A DNA stretch of 64,000 bases from Lineus longissimus (lineage: Eukaryota > Nemertea > Pilidiophora > Heteronemertea > Lineidae), in the NCBI RefSeq assembly GCF_910592395.1, contig NC_088321.1:7070001-7134000 (forward strand), read 5' to 3'. Shown piece by piece: positions 1 through 9,800 of this stretch. The translations under genes and the position numbers were made by a program. Position 1 is the stretch's first letter; each line of letters opens with the position of its first letter. The notes beneath the pieces were generated by a model. The model was given only the letters and a program-made list of their open reading frames with translations, had not been told where the DNA came from and ran no database searches.

Positions 1-677
1 CATCTACAAGAAAATTGCGTCATTTAGTCGGGCCATGCGGGAACTCCAAGCAAAAAGAACCGAAGAAGGTGCACGTGTCACAAATGCCAAATCGGGCGAG
101 CGCTGTGAAAACATTATTTCGAAATCCCTTTTGATAATTTATTTTCATATCTAAGTATAAGGCTTCTTTATCTGTATTCACCTTGAGATAATTGCTCAAT
201 TTTACAATTATTTGGCCGGCTGCAAACAGTTTTAGTCATGATGAAACAATGCTGACAGGTAGGGCCCGAATAGATCAGATCAGAGGTTAGACATGCTACG
301 TCACCCACAGATTCTGGCGATGACGCGGCATGTGTCGTATAGGTGTTTCCAGGGAATACGGTGAAGCCCTTTTGAATGCTAATCAATTAGACCCCAGATG
401 TAGAGGTTGGTCGTGGGGTCGATTCTCGGAAGGGTAACCGCTGTTTCATCTTTGTGTCCATGAGCAAGGCATTTTAACCTACTTGCTTTTCTCCACCCTG
501 GAGTAAATGGGTACCTAGCTTGCAGAGATGGCAAACTATGAATGTTAGTCCTGAGCGCTGTAAAGCTGCAGCTCGGACCTGTGATACTCCAACAGAGTAG
601 AGCTTGGATCATGAATGTGAACCAGCGGACAGTCATGACAGTGCCCACATGTATAACCATAGCAGGGGCTTGTGGTA
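1..677. other. no supported gene
   Basis: Short open frames only; none has a recognisable domain or splice context. No repeat was identified in this stretch. Confidence 0.5.
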
Positions 678-840
678 TTAGCTCACCTCTGAGAGGTGAG
701 CTAAGAATAGCAAAATTTCGTTTGAACAAGGGGTGGGTGAGCTTTTGCTATGGCGAAGTGTCTGTTGTCGGGGCACATTTCGTAAACACTGGGACTCTAT
801 TAACTTGAACATTGGTAAATTTATCAATTAACCCTTTTGC
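678..840 (+). mobile_element. degraded 5' end of a family A-related element
   Basis: A hairpin with 12-bp arms (TTAGCTCACCTC, loop TGA, GAGGTGAGCTAA) is followed about 70 bp later by GGGGCACATTTCGTAAAC and TTGAACATTGGTA. These are diverged forms of GGGCACGTTTCGTAAC and TTGAAACTTGGTAC in the intact copies. The GTC run is missing and no 3' end was seen. Confidence 0.6.
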
Positions 841-1044
841 AGAGGGAATTGTCCTATAATCTTTACATTCATCATGATCTTGACAGCCGTGTTTTGTCTG
901 TTGAAAACCATAACTGTATACTGGAAATTTGATATACCTATTTCTAAGGCCTATGCAATGCCTACACAACAAATAAAGTTAAAGTTATGAATAGAAAAAG
1001 AGAGAATGTAAATAATATTAAAAAAAAACATTGTGTACCTTTTT

Positions 1045-1088
1045 AGCTCACCTCTTAGCAGAGGTGAGCTTATCCCATACCGTGGCGT

Positions 1089-1129
<41 letters not shown>

Positions 1130-2181
1130 CGTCGTCGTCCGTCGTCCGTTAGCAGGGCACGTTTCGTAACTGTTAGAGCTATTGAGTTGAAACTTGGTAC
1201 ACATGTACCCTTATGTAATGACACCTTGGAGACCAAGTTTCGGTCCGATTCGTTTCATGGTTTGGCCACCAGGGGGCCAAACGTTAAAAGTGAAAATATG
1301 AAATATCTCCCTTAATAGTAGTCGGGAAATTTAAAAAAAAAAAATTTGGTAGGTACTTCTAGCAAAGGTGCATCATATATCCTCCGGATTTTTGATTTGA
1401 CCTCCTTTTCAAGGTCACAGAGGTCAAATGGTGTAAATTGGCCGTTAGGATGTAACGATGGCACGTTTCTAAACTGCAATGACTATTGATACCAAATTTG
1501 GTACACATTTACCCCTTAGTCAGGTGATCTCAGGGACCGAAGTTTGGTCCAATATGATTCACCACTTGACCACCAGGGGGCAAAATCCAAAAACCTTAAA
1601 AATGTGATTATTCCTTAACTTCTTGCCCGATTGCCACCAATTTTATATCATGGGTACATCTAACTACCATACAGTATATGTCACCCAGGTTTTTAATTTG
1701 ACCTTCTTGTCAAGGTCACAGAGGTCAAATGGCGTAAATTCGCCGTCAGGCCGTAACTATGGCACGTTTCTTAACTGCAATGACTATTGATCACAAATTA
1801 AGTACACATGTACCCCTTGGTCAGATGATCTCAGGTACCGAAGTTTGGTGCGATCTGATTTGCCGTTTGGCCTCCAGGGAGGGGGCCAAATCCTAAATTC
1901 TTCAAAATGCCATTATTCCTAGTAATGACTTGCCCGATTGGCACCAATTTTATATCATAGGTACATCTAATTCTAACAACCATTCAATGTTTCACCCGGG
2001 TCTTCTTTGATTTGACCTACTTTTCAAGGTCACAGAGGTCGAATGTTTTGTAAATTGGCCATTTTGGGGAAATTGTAATTGCTTGGACCTACATCAAACC
2101 TAACACTACATGACACAATACCATGCTCTTTATCCATCTTTCCTCCACATGAGGTGAGCACAATGGCCCTGGCCATTTCAT
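1045..2181 (+). mobile_element. family A Helitron-like element, copy 1
   Basis: The element starts after a run of five T with a hairpin (AGCTCACCTC, 6-nt loop, GAGGTGAGCT). Next come a (GTC)n microsatellite of about 13 units at 1086-1145 and three diverged core repeats of about 300 bp, whose GGCACGTTTC anchors are at 1156, 1460 and 1761. It ends with sub-terminal AGGTGAGC, the reverse complement of the 5' GCTCACCT, and a palindrome AATGGCC-CT-GGCCATT plus TTCAT. No protein-coding capacity is seen. Open frames across the microsatellite are low-complexity poly-Val or poly-Asp and are not genes. The layout matches what is known of non-autonomous Helentrons (DINE-1, pearl-like); the class is inferred. 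Confidence 0.85.
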
Positions 2182-2184
2182 CAT

Positions 2185-2660
2185 ATGATAGAGCTAACCC
2201 AAACCATGACCTTTGATTTTGATGCTATTGCTAACCCCAACCATTTTCCATACTTTTCATGCTGCAGCTAACCCCAACAAGTCAAGTGACCCTTATTTTT
2301 GATGCTTTCGCTAACCCGAACCGTGACACTTAGTGTTCATGAATAGCTATTACGGACTCACGCTATTGCTAACCACAACCATGACCCTTCCTTCTCATAA
2401 TGCTATAGCTACCCCAACCATGACCCTTGTTTTTGTTGCTTTTGCTGACCCTAACAATTACCACAGCCTTTCACTATGCTGTAGCTAACCCCAACAATAA
2501 CCCTTCCTTCTCATATGATATAGCTAACCCAAACCATCACCTATACTTTTTCATGCTACAGCTTACCCCAACAAGTCAACTGGCCCTTAATTTTGATGCT
2601 ATCGCTAACCCAAACTGTGGCACTTAGTTTTCATGAAATAGCTATTGTTATGGACTCGCC
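2185..2660 (+). repeat. GCTAACCCCAACCATGACC minisatellite
   Basis: Imperfect units of about 40-60 bp centre on GCTAACCCCAACCATGACCC. There is also a larger duplication: 2185-2375 and 2514-2660 share the same order of variant units, including GTGACACTTAGTGTTCATGA and GTGGCACTTAGTTTTCATGA. It separates family A copies 1 and 2. Confidence 0.8.
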
Positions 2661-2691
2661 TGTGAAAATAAATGAGGTGGGTATACTTTTT

Positions 2692-3796
2692 AGCTCACCT
2701 CTTAGCAGAGGTGAGCTTATCCCATACCGTGGCGTCCGTCGTCCGTCGTCGTCGTCCGTCGTCCGTTAGCAGGGCACGTTTCGTAACTGTTAGAGCTATT
2801 GAGTTGAAACTTGGTACACATGTACCCTTATGGAATGACACCTTGGAGACCAAGTTTCGGTCCGATTCGTTTCATGGTTTGGCCACCAGGGGGCCAAACG
2901 TTAAAAGTGAAAATATGCAATATCTCCCTTAATAGTAGTCGGGAAATTTTGAAAAAAATATGGTAGGTACTTCTAGCAAAGGTGCATCATATATCCTCCG
3001 GGTTTTTGATTTGACCTCCTTTTCGAGGTCACAGAGGTCAAATGGTGTAAATTGGCCGTTAGGATCTAACGATGGCACGTTTCTAAACTGCAATGACTAT
3101 TGATACCAAATTTGGTACACATTTACCCCTTAGTCAGGTGATCTCAGGGACCGAAGTTTGGTCCAATATGATTCACCACTTGACCACCAGGGGGCAAAAT
3201 CCAAAAACCTTAAAAATGTGATTATTCCTTAACTTCTTGCCTGATTGCCACCAATTTGATATCATGGGTACATCTAACCATCATACAGTATATGTCACAC
3301 AGGTTTTTAATTTGACCTTCTTGTCAAGGTCACATAGGTCAAATGGCGTAAATTCGCCGTCAGGCCGTAACTATGGCACGTTTCTTAACTGCAATGACTA
3401 TTGATCACAAATTAAGTACACATGTACCCCTTGGTCAGGTGATCTCAGGTACCGAAGTTTGGTGCGATCTGATTTGCCGTTTGGCCTCCAGGGAGGGGGC
3501 CAAATCCTAAATTCTTCAAAATGCCATTATTCCTAGTAATGACTTGCCCGATTGGCACCAATTTTATATCATAGGTACATCTAATTCTAACAACCATTCA
3601 GTGTTTCACCCGGGTCTTCTTTGATTTGACCTACTTTTCAAGGTCACAGAGGTCGAATGTACTGTAAATTGGCCATTTTGGGGAAATTGTAATTGCTTGG
3701 ACCTACATCAAACCTAACACTACATGACACAATACCATGCTCTTTATCCATCTTTCCTCCACATGAGGTGAGCACAATGGCCCTGGCCATTTCATT
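2692..3796 (+). mobile_element. family A Helitron-like element, copy 2
   Basis: This is a full-length copy in the same orientation as copy 1, from which it is separated by a 0.5-kb minisatellite. It has the same 5' hairpin, three-unit core and 3' palindrome. The microsatellite is almost absent here, with only a few GTC units near 2732, so copies differ most in this region. It ends TTTCATT next to a TTCCGGTAC-type minisatellite. Confidence 0.85.
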
Positions 3797-3818
3797 AACG
3801 TATTTATGCCATTTTGTG

Positions 3819-3871
3819 TACCTTTTTTCCCAGTACCTTTTTTCCGGTACGTTTACTTCCGGTACTTTTAT
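3819..3871 (+). repeat. TTCCNGTACYTTTT minisatellite, left flank
   Basis: Several imperfect units such as GTACCTTTTTTCCCA and GTACCTTTTTTCCGG. The same array type resumes at 8647-8705, right after the RPA-bearing element. Confidence 0.7.
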
Positions 3872-4549
3872 TAGCTACGCTGGGCATAAGCTTATGCCCA
3901 GCGTAGCTTATGCTTTGGCTCTTTTTGATAGGGGGGCTGGAAGAACTACTTTTCTGCAAAATAGCTAAAATCTGCTCAGTTTCAGCAGCACATGTGCCAG
4001 GATGTCACTATTCTGAAGCATTATTTCGATAGGCTTTGCAATTTACAGGAGAAAAACTAAAAGCACCGTAATTATGATTTATAACTTAATTAATAGATTT
4101 TATCGTCTGCTCAACCGCTGATCAAATGTAAATAAAAACCACGATTCAGCCTGTTTTTATGATACACTGACCTTGCTGCACATAGGGATATGTCGAAGCA
4201 TTTGTAGCCGAGGTTGGATTCTGCATGGGCTTGCTCACAATTGGGTCATAATCAGCCGGCGCACAGAAATGTAATACAAAAATGTAGTTCTATATGAGAT
4301 CGTCGCAACTTGCACTTGGAATGTGATATTTGCTCCTTTTTTTCGATTGTCAATGTAAGTATGCTTTTATATTCGACGTGTTGGCCATTATTTTGCCGAA
4401 TTTATTTATGAAACCTTACAATATACGAAGCCTTATCACTAGTATTGCGCCATCCCATCCTAATACATCAGGGCCTTCAATGTGGTTCCTGACGTCACAC
4501 ATTTCGAAGCCCTGAATACCTCAGCTATCAGCTGTCTCTGGACAAGCGA

Positions 4550-5240
4550 GGTGAGAGAGTTTTATTTTCTTGTGCTTTATCTTAGATTTGCTACTAGTAG
4601 GCCTATTGTCAATGGCAATTGTGTTATTTCTTGAATCATATTGTAGTCAATCCCTTGGATTACTCACATGGGATTACACTGCCGGTCCTCCAGGTTTCCT
4701 TTGGTTAAATTTGTCCAGCCAAATTTGCCTACATGAAAGATGGCCAGCATAGTAATGTGCATGTCCATGCGAACGATTGTTTACCTCGCATGCAAATATT
4801 TCGGCCTGCTCGTTGCTGATTGGATAATAGGATATTAGTAGCCCCGCGTCATGCACGACGTCACACGATATTATTAAATCATTAGCGGACTGATATCCGA
4901 GTTCTTCAGAAGTGATAAAGGGCTGTTTGTTTATTTGAGGAAGATGCGTTTTAAAGTGTCCAAACATGTAATAAATTATTTGAAGACGGTTTGTGTGTTT
5001 TTATTGACATTCGGTGCATTTAACGCAGCAGTTTAAGTTACGTTGATGTAAAGTAGTGCCGAGTAGAAGTTTTTGCAACGGGCCAAATTAACTGCGCAGA
5101 ATCGCTAGAATAAGAAACTGGAGAGGTGAGAAGAATTTATGTTCTTGTATTCATCTTGATTTATTTACGGCTTTTGCCTGTGGCAAGTGTCATTTCTTGA
5201 ATCATATTGTAGAACAAATCTCTTAGATTACTTCCATGGC
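4550..5240 (+). repeat. diverged ~100-bp duplication upstream of the RPA-like gene
   Basis: Two related segments, about 4550-4670 and 5120-5240, both begin GAGGTGAGA, share the core ATTTCTTGAATCATATTGTAG and continue with a related (T)CCCTTGGATTAC/TCTCTTAGATTAC segment. A weaker third copy of the core is near 5680. The GAG|GTGAGA starts look like splice donors, so these could be alternative leader exons for the RPA-like gene. That is inference. Confidence 0.45.
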
Positions 5241-6093
5241 AAGACGCTGGCGTTTTCTGCTTTCTTTTCGTTTAATATGCGGAGTCAAACGATCACAAAG
5301 TTTGTTTTTTTACATGAATATCAAAATGGCTGCACCCATGATCGATCGGGCATGTCTCTTGTAGGCCTATTGGCTATTGTCATGTTTGCCTCACGGGTAC
5401 GGTACGGTGAGCAGGGTGTTGAAAAGGGTCAGGGTATTTTTCAATTTATATACAGTGAGCCATTCATTACAAACAGAAAAAAAGACACAGTTCCACAGAA
5501 TCAAGAATGTACCGATACTAAATGCGACTCCTCTTGTTCAGTTCTGTTCTTGTCTTTTCAGTTTTCAATCACCTCATCATACTCATGACCTGGTAGTCAA
5601 AATCATAGTGGAAAAAAGGTGAGACGTTTGTGGCACTGTAGGCTTAGGCCTGGGGGAGGGGGGGGGGGGTTCACTCTTGAATCATAACATGTGTAGTACA
5701 TCAGCGTACGAAAAAATGTGAGTAAGGGATTGATTTTTTCGTTGCATCAGCCGGTCCCGCGTGGGGCACTATAACTTAAGCCCCCTATTTTGCCATGAAC
5801 CCCGCAAACAACCCACGAGAATCAATAAGATAAGAATACACCAACTCCCTGCCGAGAGCCTCTCTTTGTAACTACATGTAGTGTCCCCAAATATTACCTC
5901 AGGGATCAAGTCCCATCCTCAAAGACGTTCTGCCCCACCCCCCCCCCCCCCCATTAGACGTTTCCCGCCACTGTCTGCCACTCTGGCAACAAGAAGCCTA
6001 GGAGGAGAATGGAATCGACCTATGAGTCAAGTAAAAAAATCGGTCAAGTTTGTTTCTACTTCACTTCTCATCAGAATGACCTTGTATTTTCAG

Positions 6094-7161
6094 GTACCAA
6101 GGTTTCTACAAGTTCAACTACTGCACTAACACCAAAAAAAGATCACACACAAAATCAGATGCAAGGGTACCTACACCAGGAGAGAAAAAATTCATCACAT
6201 TCGAGCTTCAAGTACAGCAGGACCAGTATTGCCATGGCATTACCTTTGATCCCGACATCTTCAGGACTGTTATGTTAACACTTATGCAGGAAAAAAATCC
6301 AGTCATGATTGAAAACTACAATTTGATTCCATCTCGTTTGAATCCAGGTCAACAAGATCTCAAACTCACATCCAAATCCAAAATGACTCCAATATCCCAC
6401 CAGCTGCATTATGAGCACAAACCACCCACACCGTTTACAACAGAACTTGAAAAAATTGCCACCATTTCACCAAATACTAAAATCAATGTTCAAGTTGTCA
6501 TTCTTGGTGAAAACCCAAAATGTGGAACTAAAACTGTCGCCTCTGGACCAATAAGAATGCAAACAAAGTATGTTGCTGATGACACTGGTATCACTAACCT
6601 GTCCACATGGGACAAAAATATTGATCAGCTTCAGGTCAATGACACTTACAGGTTGGAAAATGTGTCTGTCAAATTCTTTGAGAAAGAAAAGCACCTGTCA
6701 ACTACACCACAAACCACTATCACTAACATTCCACCATTAACCAATTATGTCAAATTGGAAACTGCAACTATTCAGGCCGAAATTGTTGCCATACAAATAA
6801 CAACAAAATATCAGTGTCTATCATGCAGTCACCCAAATGCTTTCATCTCTAATACTGGCACAAGATGTCGTTGTGACCATTGTGGCAACCAGCAACTTGC
6901 ACTTAAAGCCAAGAAAATCTTCCAGGGCGATGGCACATTTCAAACACAAACTCAGGAAACTTACAAACTTGCATTCAGATCTGATACTTTGGACGAAATT
7001 CTTGATGCTATCAAAGCATCCACAGCGTCATCCACATCAGAACATATGAGATGCCGTCAGCTGAGCATATTGAGTCATTCCTTCTTGAATACGATGACAA
7101 CTTCACCGTCACATACTATCCTAGAATGAATATAATCTCCACTCTCACAACCAGTCAATAA
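6094..7161 (+). pseudogene. RPA1-like OB-fold protein, frameshifted near 3' end
   Basis: A long frame follows a good acceptor (TGTATTTTCAG at 6083-6093) and begins YQGFYKFNYCTNTKK. The largest ATG-started part is 6272-7129, but frame content extends upstream to the splice site, so the first exon is presumably upstream and not identified. The protein has an OB-fold segment (INVQVVILGENPK, DDTGITNLSTWD, LENVSVKFF) and then a zinc-ribbon pattern C-x2-C (CLSC) with later C-x-C-x2-C (CRCDHC), the order seen in the single-strand DNA-binding protein RPA1. Near 7030-7048 the better sequence switches frame (TYEMPSAEHIESFLLEYDD to a stop at 7159-7161), so one indel is likely. AATAAA overlaps this stop at 7157. 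RPA-like genes are known cargo of Helitrons in plants and animals. Function in transposition is inferred. Confidence 0.65.
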
Positions 7162-7433
7162 AGCAGCAACCTGTACCTTTCTACATGCAAAATAGCCTGA
7201 ACAGTTAACAACATTTTGCATCACAGGCCTCCATCGTTGTAAGAGGGCAACCAGCAAAATTACTCGACATGTCTACATTTCATTTTAGCAATTCATAATC
7301 TTGTCATAGCAGTTATTGCTTCAGTGTTATATTATCATCATGCATACGCATTTGTAATCTTCAGCATTTTAGATCATTAGTGTTACTTTATATATTACAT
7401 TTCATAACTGATCTGTGTTTTTAACATTACTGA

Positions 7434-7750
7434 TTTCAATCATTGCGAATACTTCCTGTAGCTGTAGTATTACATGTATCCTTGGAAAGGCATCATTTCC
7501 AATCATTGTACTCACAACTTCATCACTGCTGTTATTTCATATGTTCTCATCTATCATTTCAATCATTGGAAATATTTCATTCTATATCACCCTTGCTTAG
7601 ATATAATTCTGTATCAATCCATCTCGTAATTTCAATCATTGCGAATACTTCCTCTACCTGTAGTATTACATGTATCCTTGGAAAGGCATCCTTGGAAAGG
7701 TATCATTTCCAAACATTGTACTCACAACTTCATCACTGCTGTTATTTCAT
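7434..7750 (+). repeat. tandem duplication, period 197 bp
   Basis: A segment of about 120 bp starting ATTTCAATCATTGCGAATAC occurs at 7434-7552 and again at 7631-7750. The second copy has a small internal repeat of CCTTGGAAAGGCAT. It is in the 3' region of the RPA-like gene. Confidence 0.85.
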
Positions 7751-8646
7751 TTTTGATTACATTAATTTTACCTATGATTACAAATCAGAGTATGTTAATT
7801 TCAATCAGTTGCTGGACACCTACAATTATTTTCAATAAATAAATGTTAACTTTACACATCTGCTCAATTCCTTCTCATTTCTTAGCAGATTCTTGATTTA
7901 GCTCAGGAACTGTCACATTACCACATGTGTCACATTGGCACATGCTCAATACTCCTTCGACAACTTTCAATGGACACAACGGTCGCCAAAAGTTCAAACA
8001 AAGTTTCTTTCAATATCTGCCAACCATTGTGATCATTCAAAGCACTATTATATCATTTCGCAAAAACCTATGCAGTGATTGGACATCAATGTCATTTCAT
8101 ACTCAACAGAACAAAGTAAAACAAGGTGTCTGCTGAGCTCTTTCAAGATTCTTTAATCCCATCCAGTAATTTAGTGACACACTCCCAAACCTAATGTACC
8201 GGTAGAACGAATTTCTTGCCCTCACAGGATGCGACCCATCCTCTTGCAAACAGGGTCAAACATGACTCCTCATCATTCATAGCCCACACAAGTATTGCAT
8301 GTCTGCAACAACATATGCTTGTGTGCAATGTATGTCTGTATGTCTGTGGAATAAAAAATCTCGCATCAATCAAGTCAAAAAGTCCAACCTCTTTCCACAA
8401 TTGCTTCCGGCAATCACCTGCAGTATGGCTTCACAACGAGAAAAATGCATTGGCTTGCTAGTCTCTGTAATGAGCACATGGCAGAGACTAGTGGCGAGAC
8501 TCCATACAACCCATTTACTACATACCAGCAATGTACACTGGTACAACAGTGGTACCTCCTACATTTTCTGCACCACATTCCCCTCATCAAGCAGAATGTC
8601 TAATTATTCCACCAGCGGAGCTATCCAGGCCGTCAGGCCTCTAGTT

Positions 8647-8820
8647 TCCTGTACTTTTATTTCCCGGTACTTTTTTCAGTACCTTTTTCCTGTACCTTTA
8701 TTACCTAGATTCAGTCAACAGACACCCCATACCCCCCCCCCCCCCCCACACACACACACCCATACTCAGAACAAACAAACGCCCATCCCTTCCCGCTACC
8801 TTCTGGATACCAGGATATTG
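8647..8820 (+). repeat. same minisatellite, then a dispersed repeat
   Basis: Units like TCCTGTACTTTTATTTCCCG end near 8705. From 8706 a segment with AGTCAACAGACACCCC, a C run, a CA run and CCCTTCCCGCTACCTT matches 33303-33395. Confidence 0.7.
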
Positions 8821-8859
8821 GTATAAAATCTGTGGAACGGGCTGGAGCAAACGGAATGG

Positions 8860-9090
8860 TTGCCAGCAAGACTTGGCATGTGAGGTAGCTCAACTCTCAA
8901 AGCAAACCCACTGGAGTATGCCAGCAAGACTTGGCATGGGAGGTAGCCAAATCCTCAAATTTCTAGTCTAAGGGACAATAATGCTAGCAAAGCTCAGTAT
9001 GAGAGGTGGCCGGCCATATCCTCTTGGGAAAGCTCCTTTGCAGAATGCTAGAACAACTTAGCATGAAGGTAGTCTAACCCTTCCCTGGCA
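8860..9090 (+). repeat. four-unit imperfect minisatellite
   Basis: Units of about 55-65 bp contain GCCAGCAAGACTTGGCATG or a variant (GCTAGCAAAGCTCAGTATG, GCTAGAACAACTTAGCATG) followed by GAGGTAGC and a CTCAA stretch. Confidence 0.7.
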
Positions 9091-9566
9091 ATGCATCAGT
9101 GGCTATCTGATGGCGGCTCTTGTAACTATAGGCCTCACGAGTCAGCCTGTTGGGCCTATACTATTTTGCACTTTGTTTGCGAGTGTGCTTCAATTCAGAA
9201 AGGATAAATTATGTGGTGATTATGTGGGAGATATCAGTGAGCGTAAGTGTTTTGCTTTGAATTATGATGCTGTAGAAATGTGTAAGTACTGTAAATAGTT
9301 ATGAGCTCAGTCTATCATTAAAACTTATTAATTAGATATGAAGTCTTAGCCCTCTGTTTCTTAGTTCCTTGGTCCATTAGAATAAGATTGGTGTCAGATC
9401 AGTGGTGACATCGTACTTGACGAACTAGTTAATTTCGTCAATATTTGGATGCCCAGGGTTGTGACATTTATTGTCTTTGTTTCTTTAATGGTGACGCTTT
9501 ACCGCTCGACCCGGTTTTACGCTACAGTAGAAATAAGTGTAATTGGTAGCCTAAATTAGGCGTAGG

Positions 9567-9800
9567 GCTACAAAACCTCATCCACTTATTCATAGAGCTA
9601 CATCAATACAAACATATCAACAGAAGTGTTGCTATCATCTAGAAATAACAATGAGCAAACCCACATCGAGTACCATAGAAAAGGAAATATTCGCTGTTGA
9701 ATCTGCCTGGGCTTTCAATTTTTTTTCTGTCATCTTCTGAGCGCTTTGGTAACCATAGTGACAGGTCCTTACTGACACTGTCCGAATCCCCACACCCACG
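9567..9800 (+). repeat. dispersed repeat, shared with 48907-49148
   Basis: Both segments contain GCTATCATCTAGAAATA, TCGAGT(A/G)CCATAGAA, TTGAATCTG, GGTAACCATAG-like and CTGACACTGTCCGAATCC in the same order. A 133-codon minus-strand frame (9639-10040) overlaps this copy; I do not recognise its product and treat it as unproven. Confidence 0.7.

Larger units (their letters stand above)
3872..8646 (+). mobile_element. Helitron-like element carrying an RPA-like gene
   Basis: The proposed 5' end is a perfect 36-bp palindrome at 3873-3908 (AGCTACGCTGGGCATAAG and its complement). The 3' end has CCAGCGGAGCTA, which matches the reverse complement of the 5' TAGCTACGCTGG at 11 of 12 positions, then the palindrome AGGCC-GTCA-GGCCT and CTAGTTT. 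This is the same design as families A and B. Both flanks are the same TTCC-x-GTACYTTTT minisatellite (3819-3871 and 8647-8705), which suggests insertion into a pre-existing array. It encloses the RPA-like exon at 6094-7161. No Rep or helicase domain was recognised, so it may be non-autonomous. The boundaries are inferred from the end structures alone. Confidence 0.55.

Noticed and set aside
1031-1315. Open frames with long Val, Asp, Ser or Thr runs (also at 2672, 31125, 35740 and 56705)
   Set aside because: They read through the GTC microsatellite of family A in several frames and strands. The runs follow unit number, not protein constraint.
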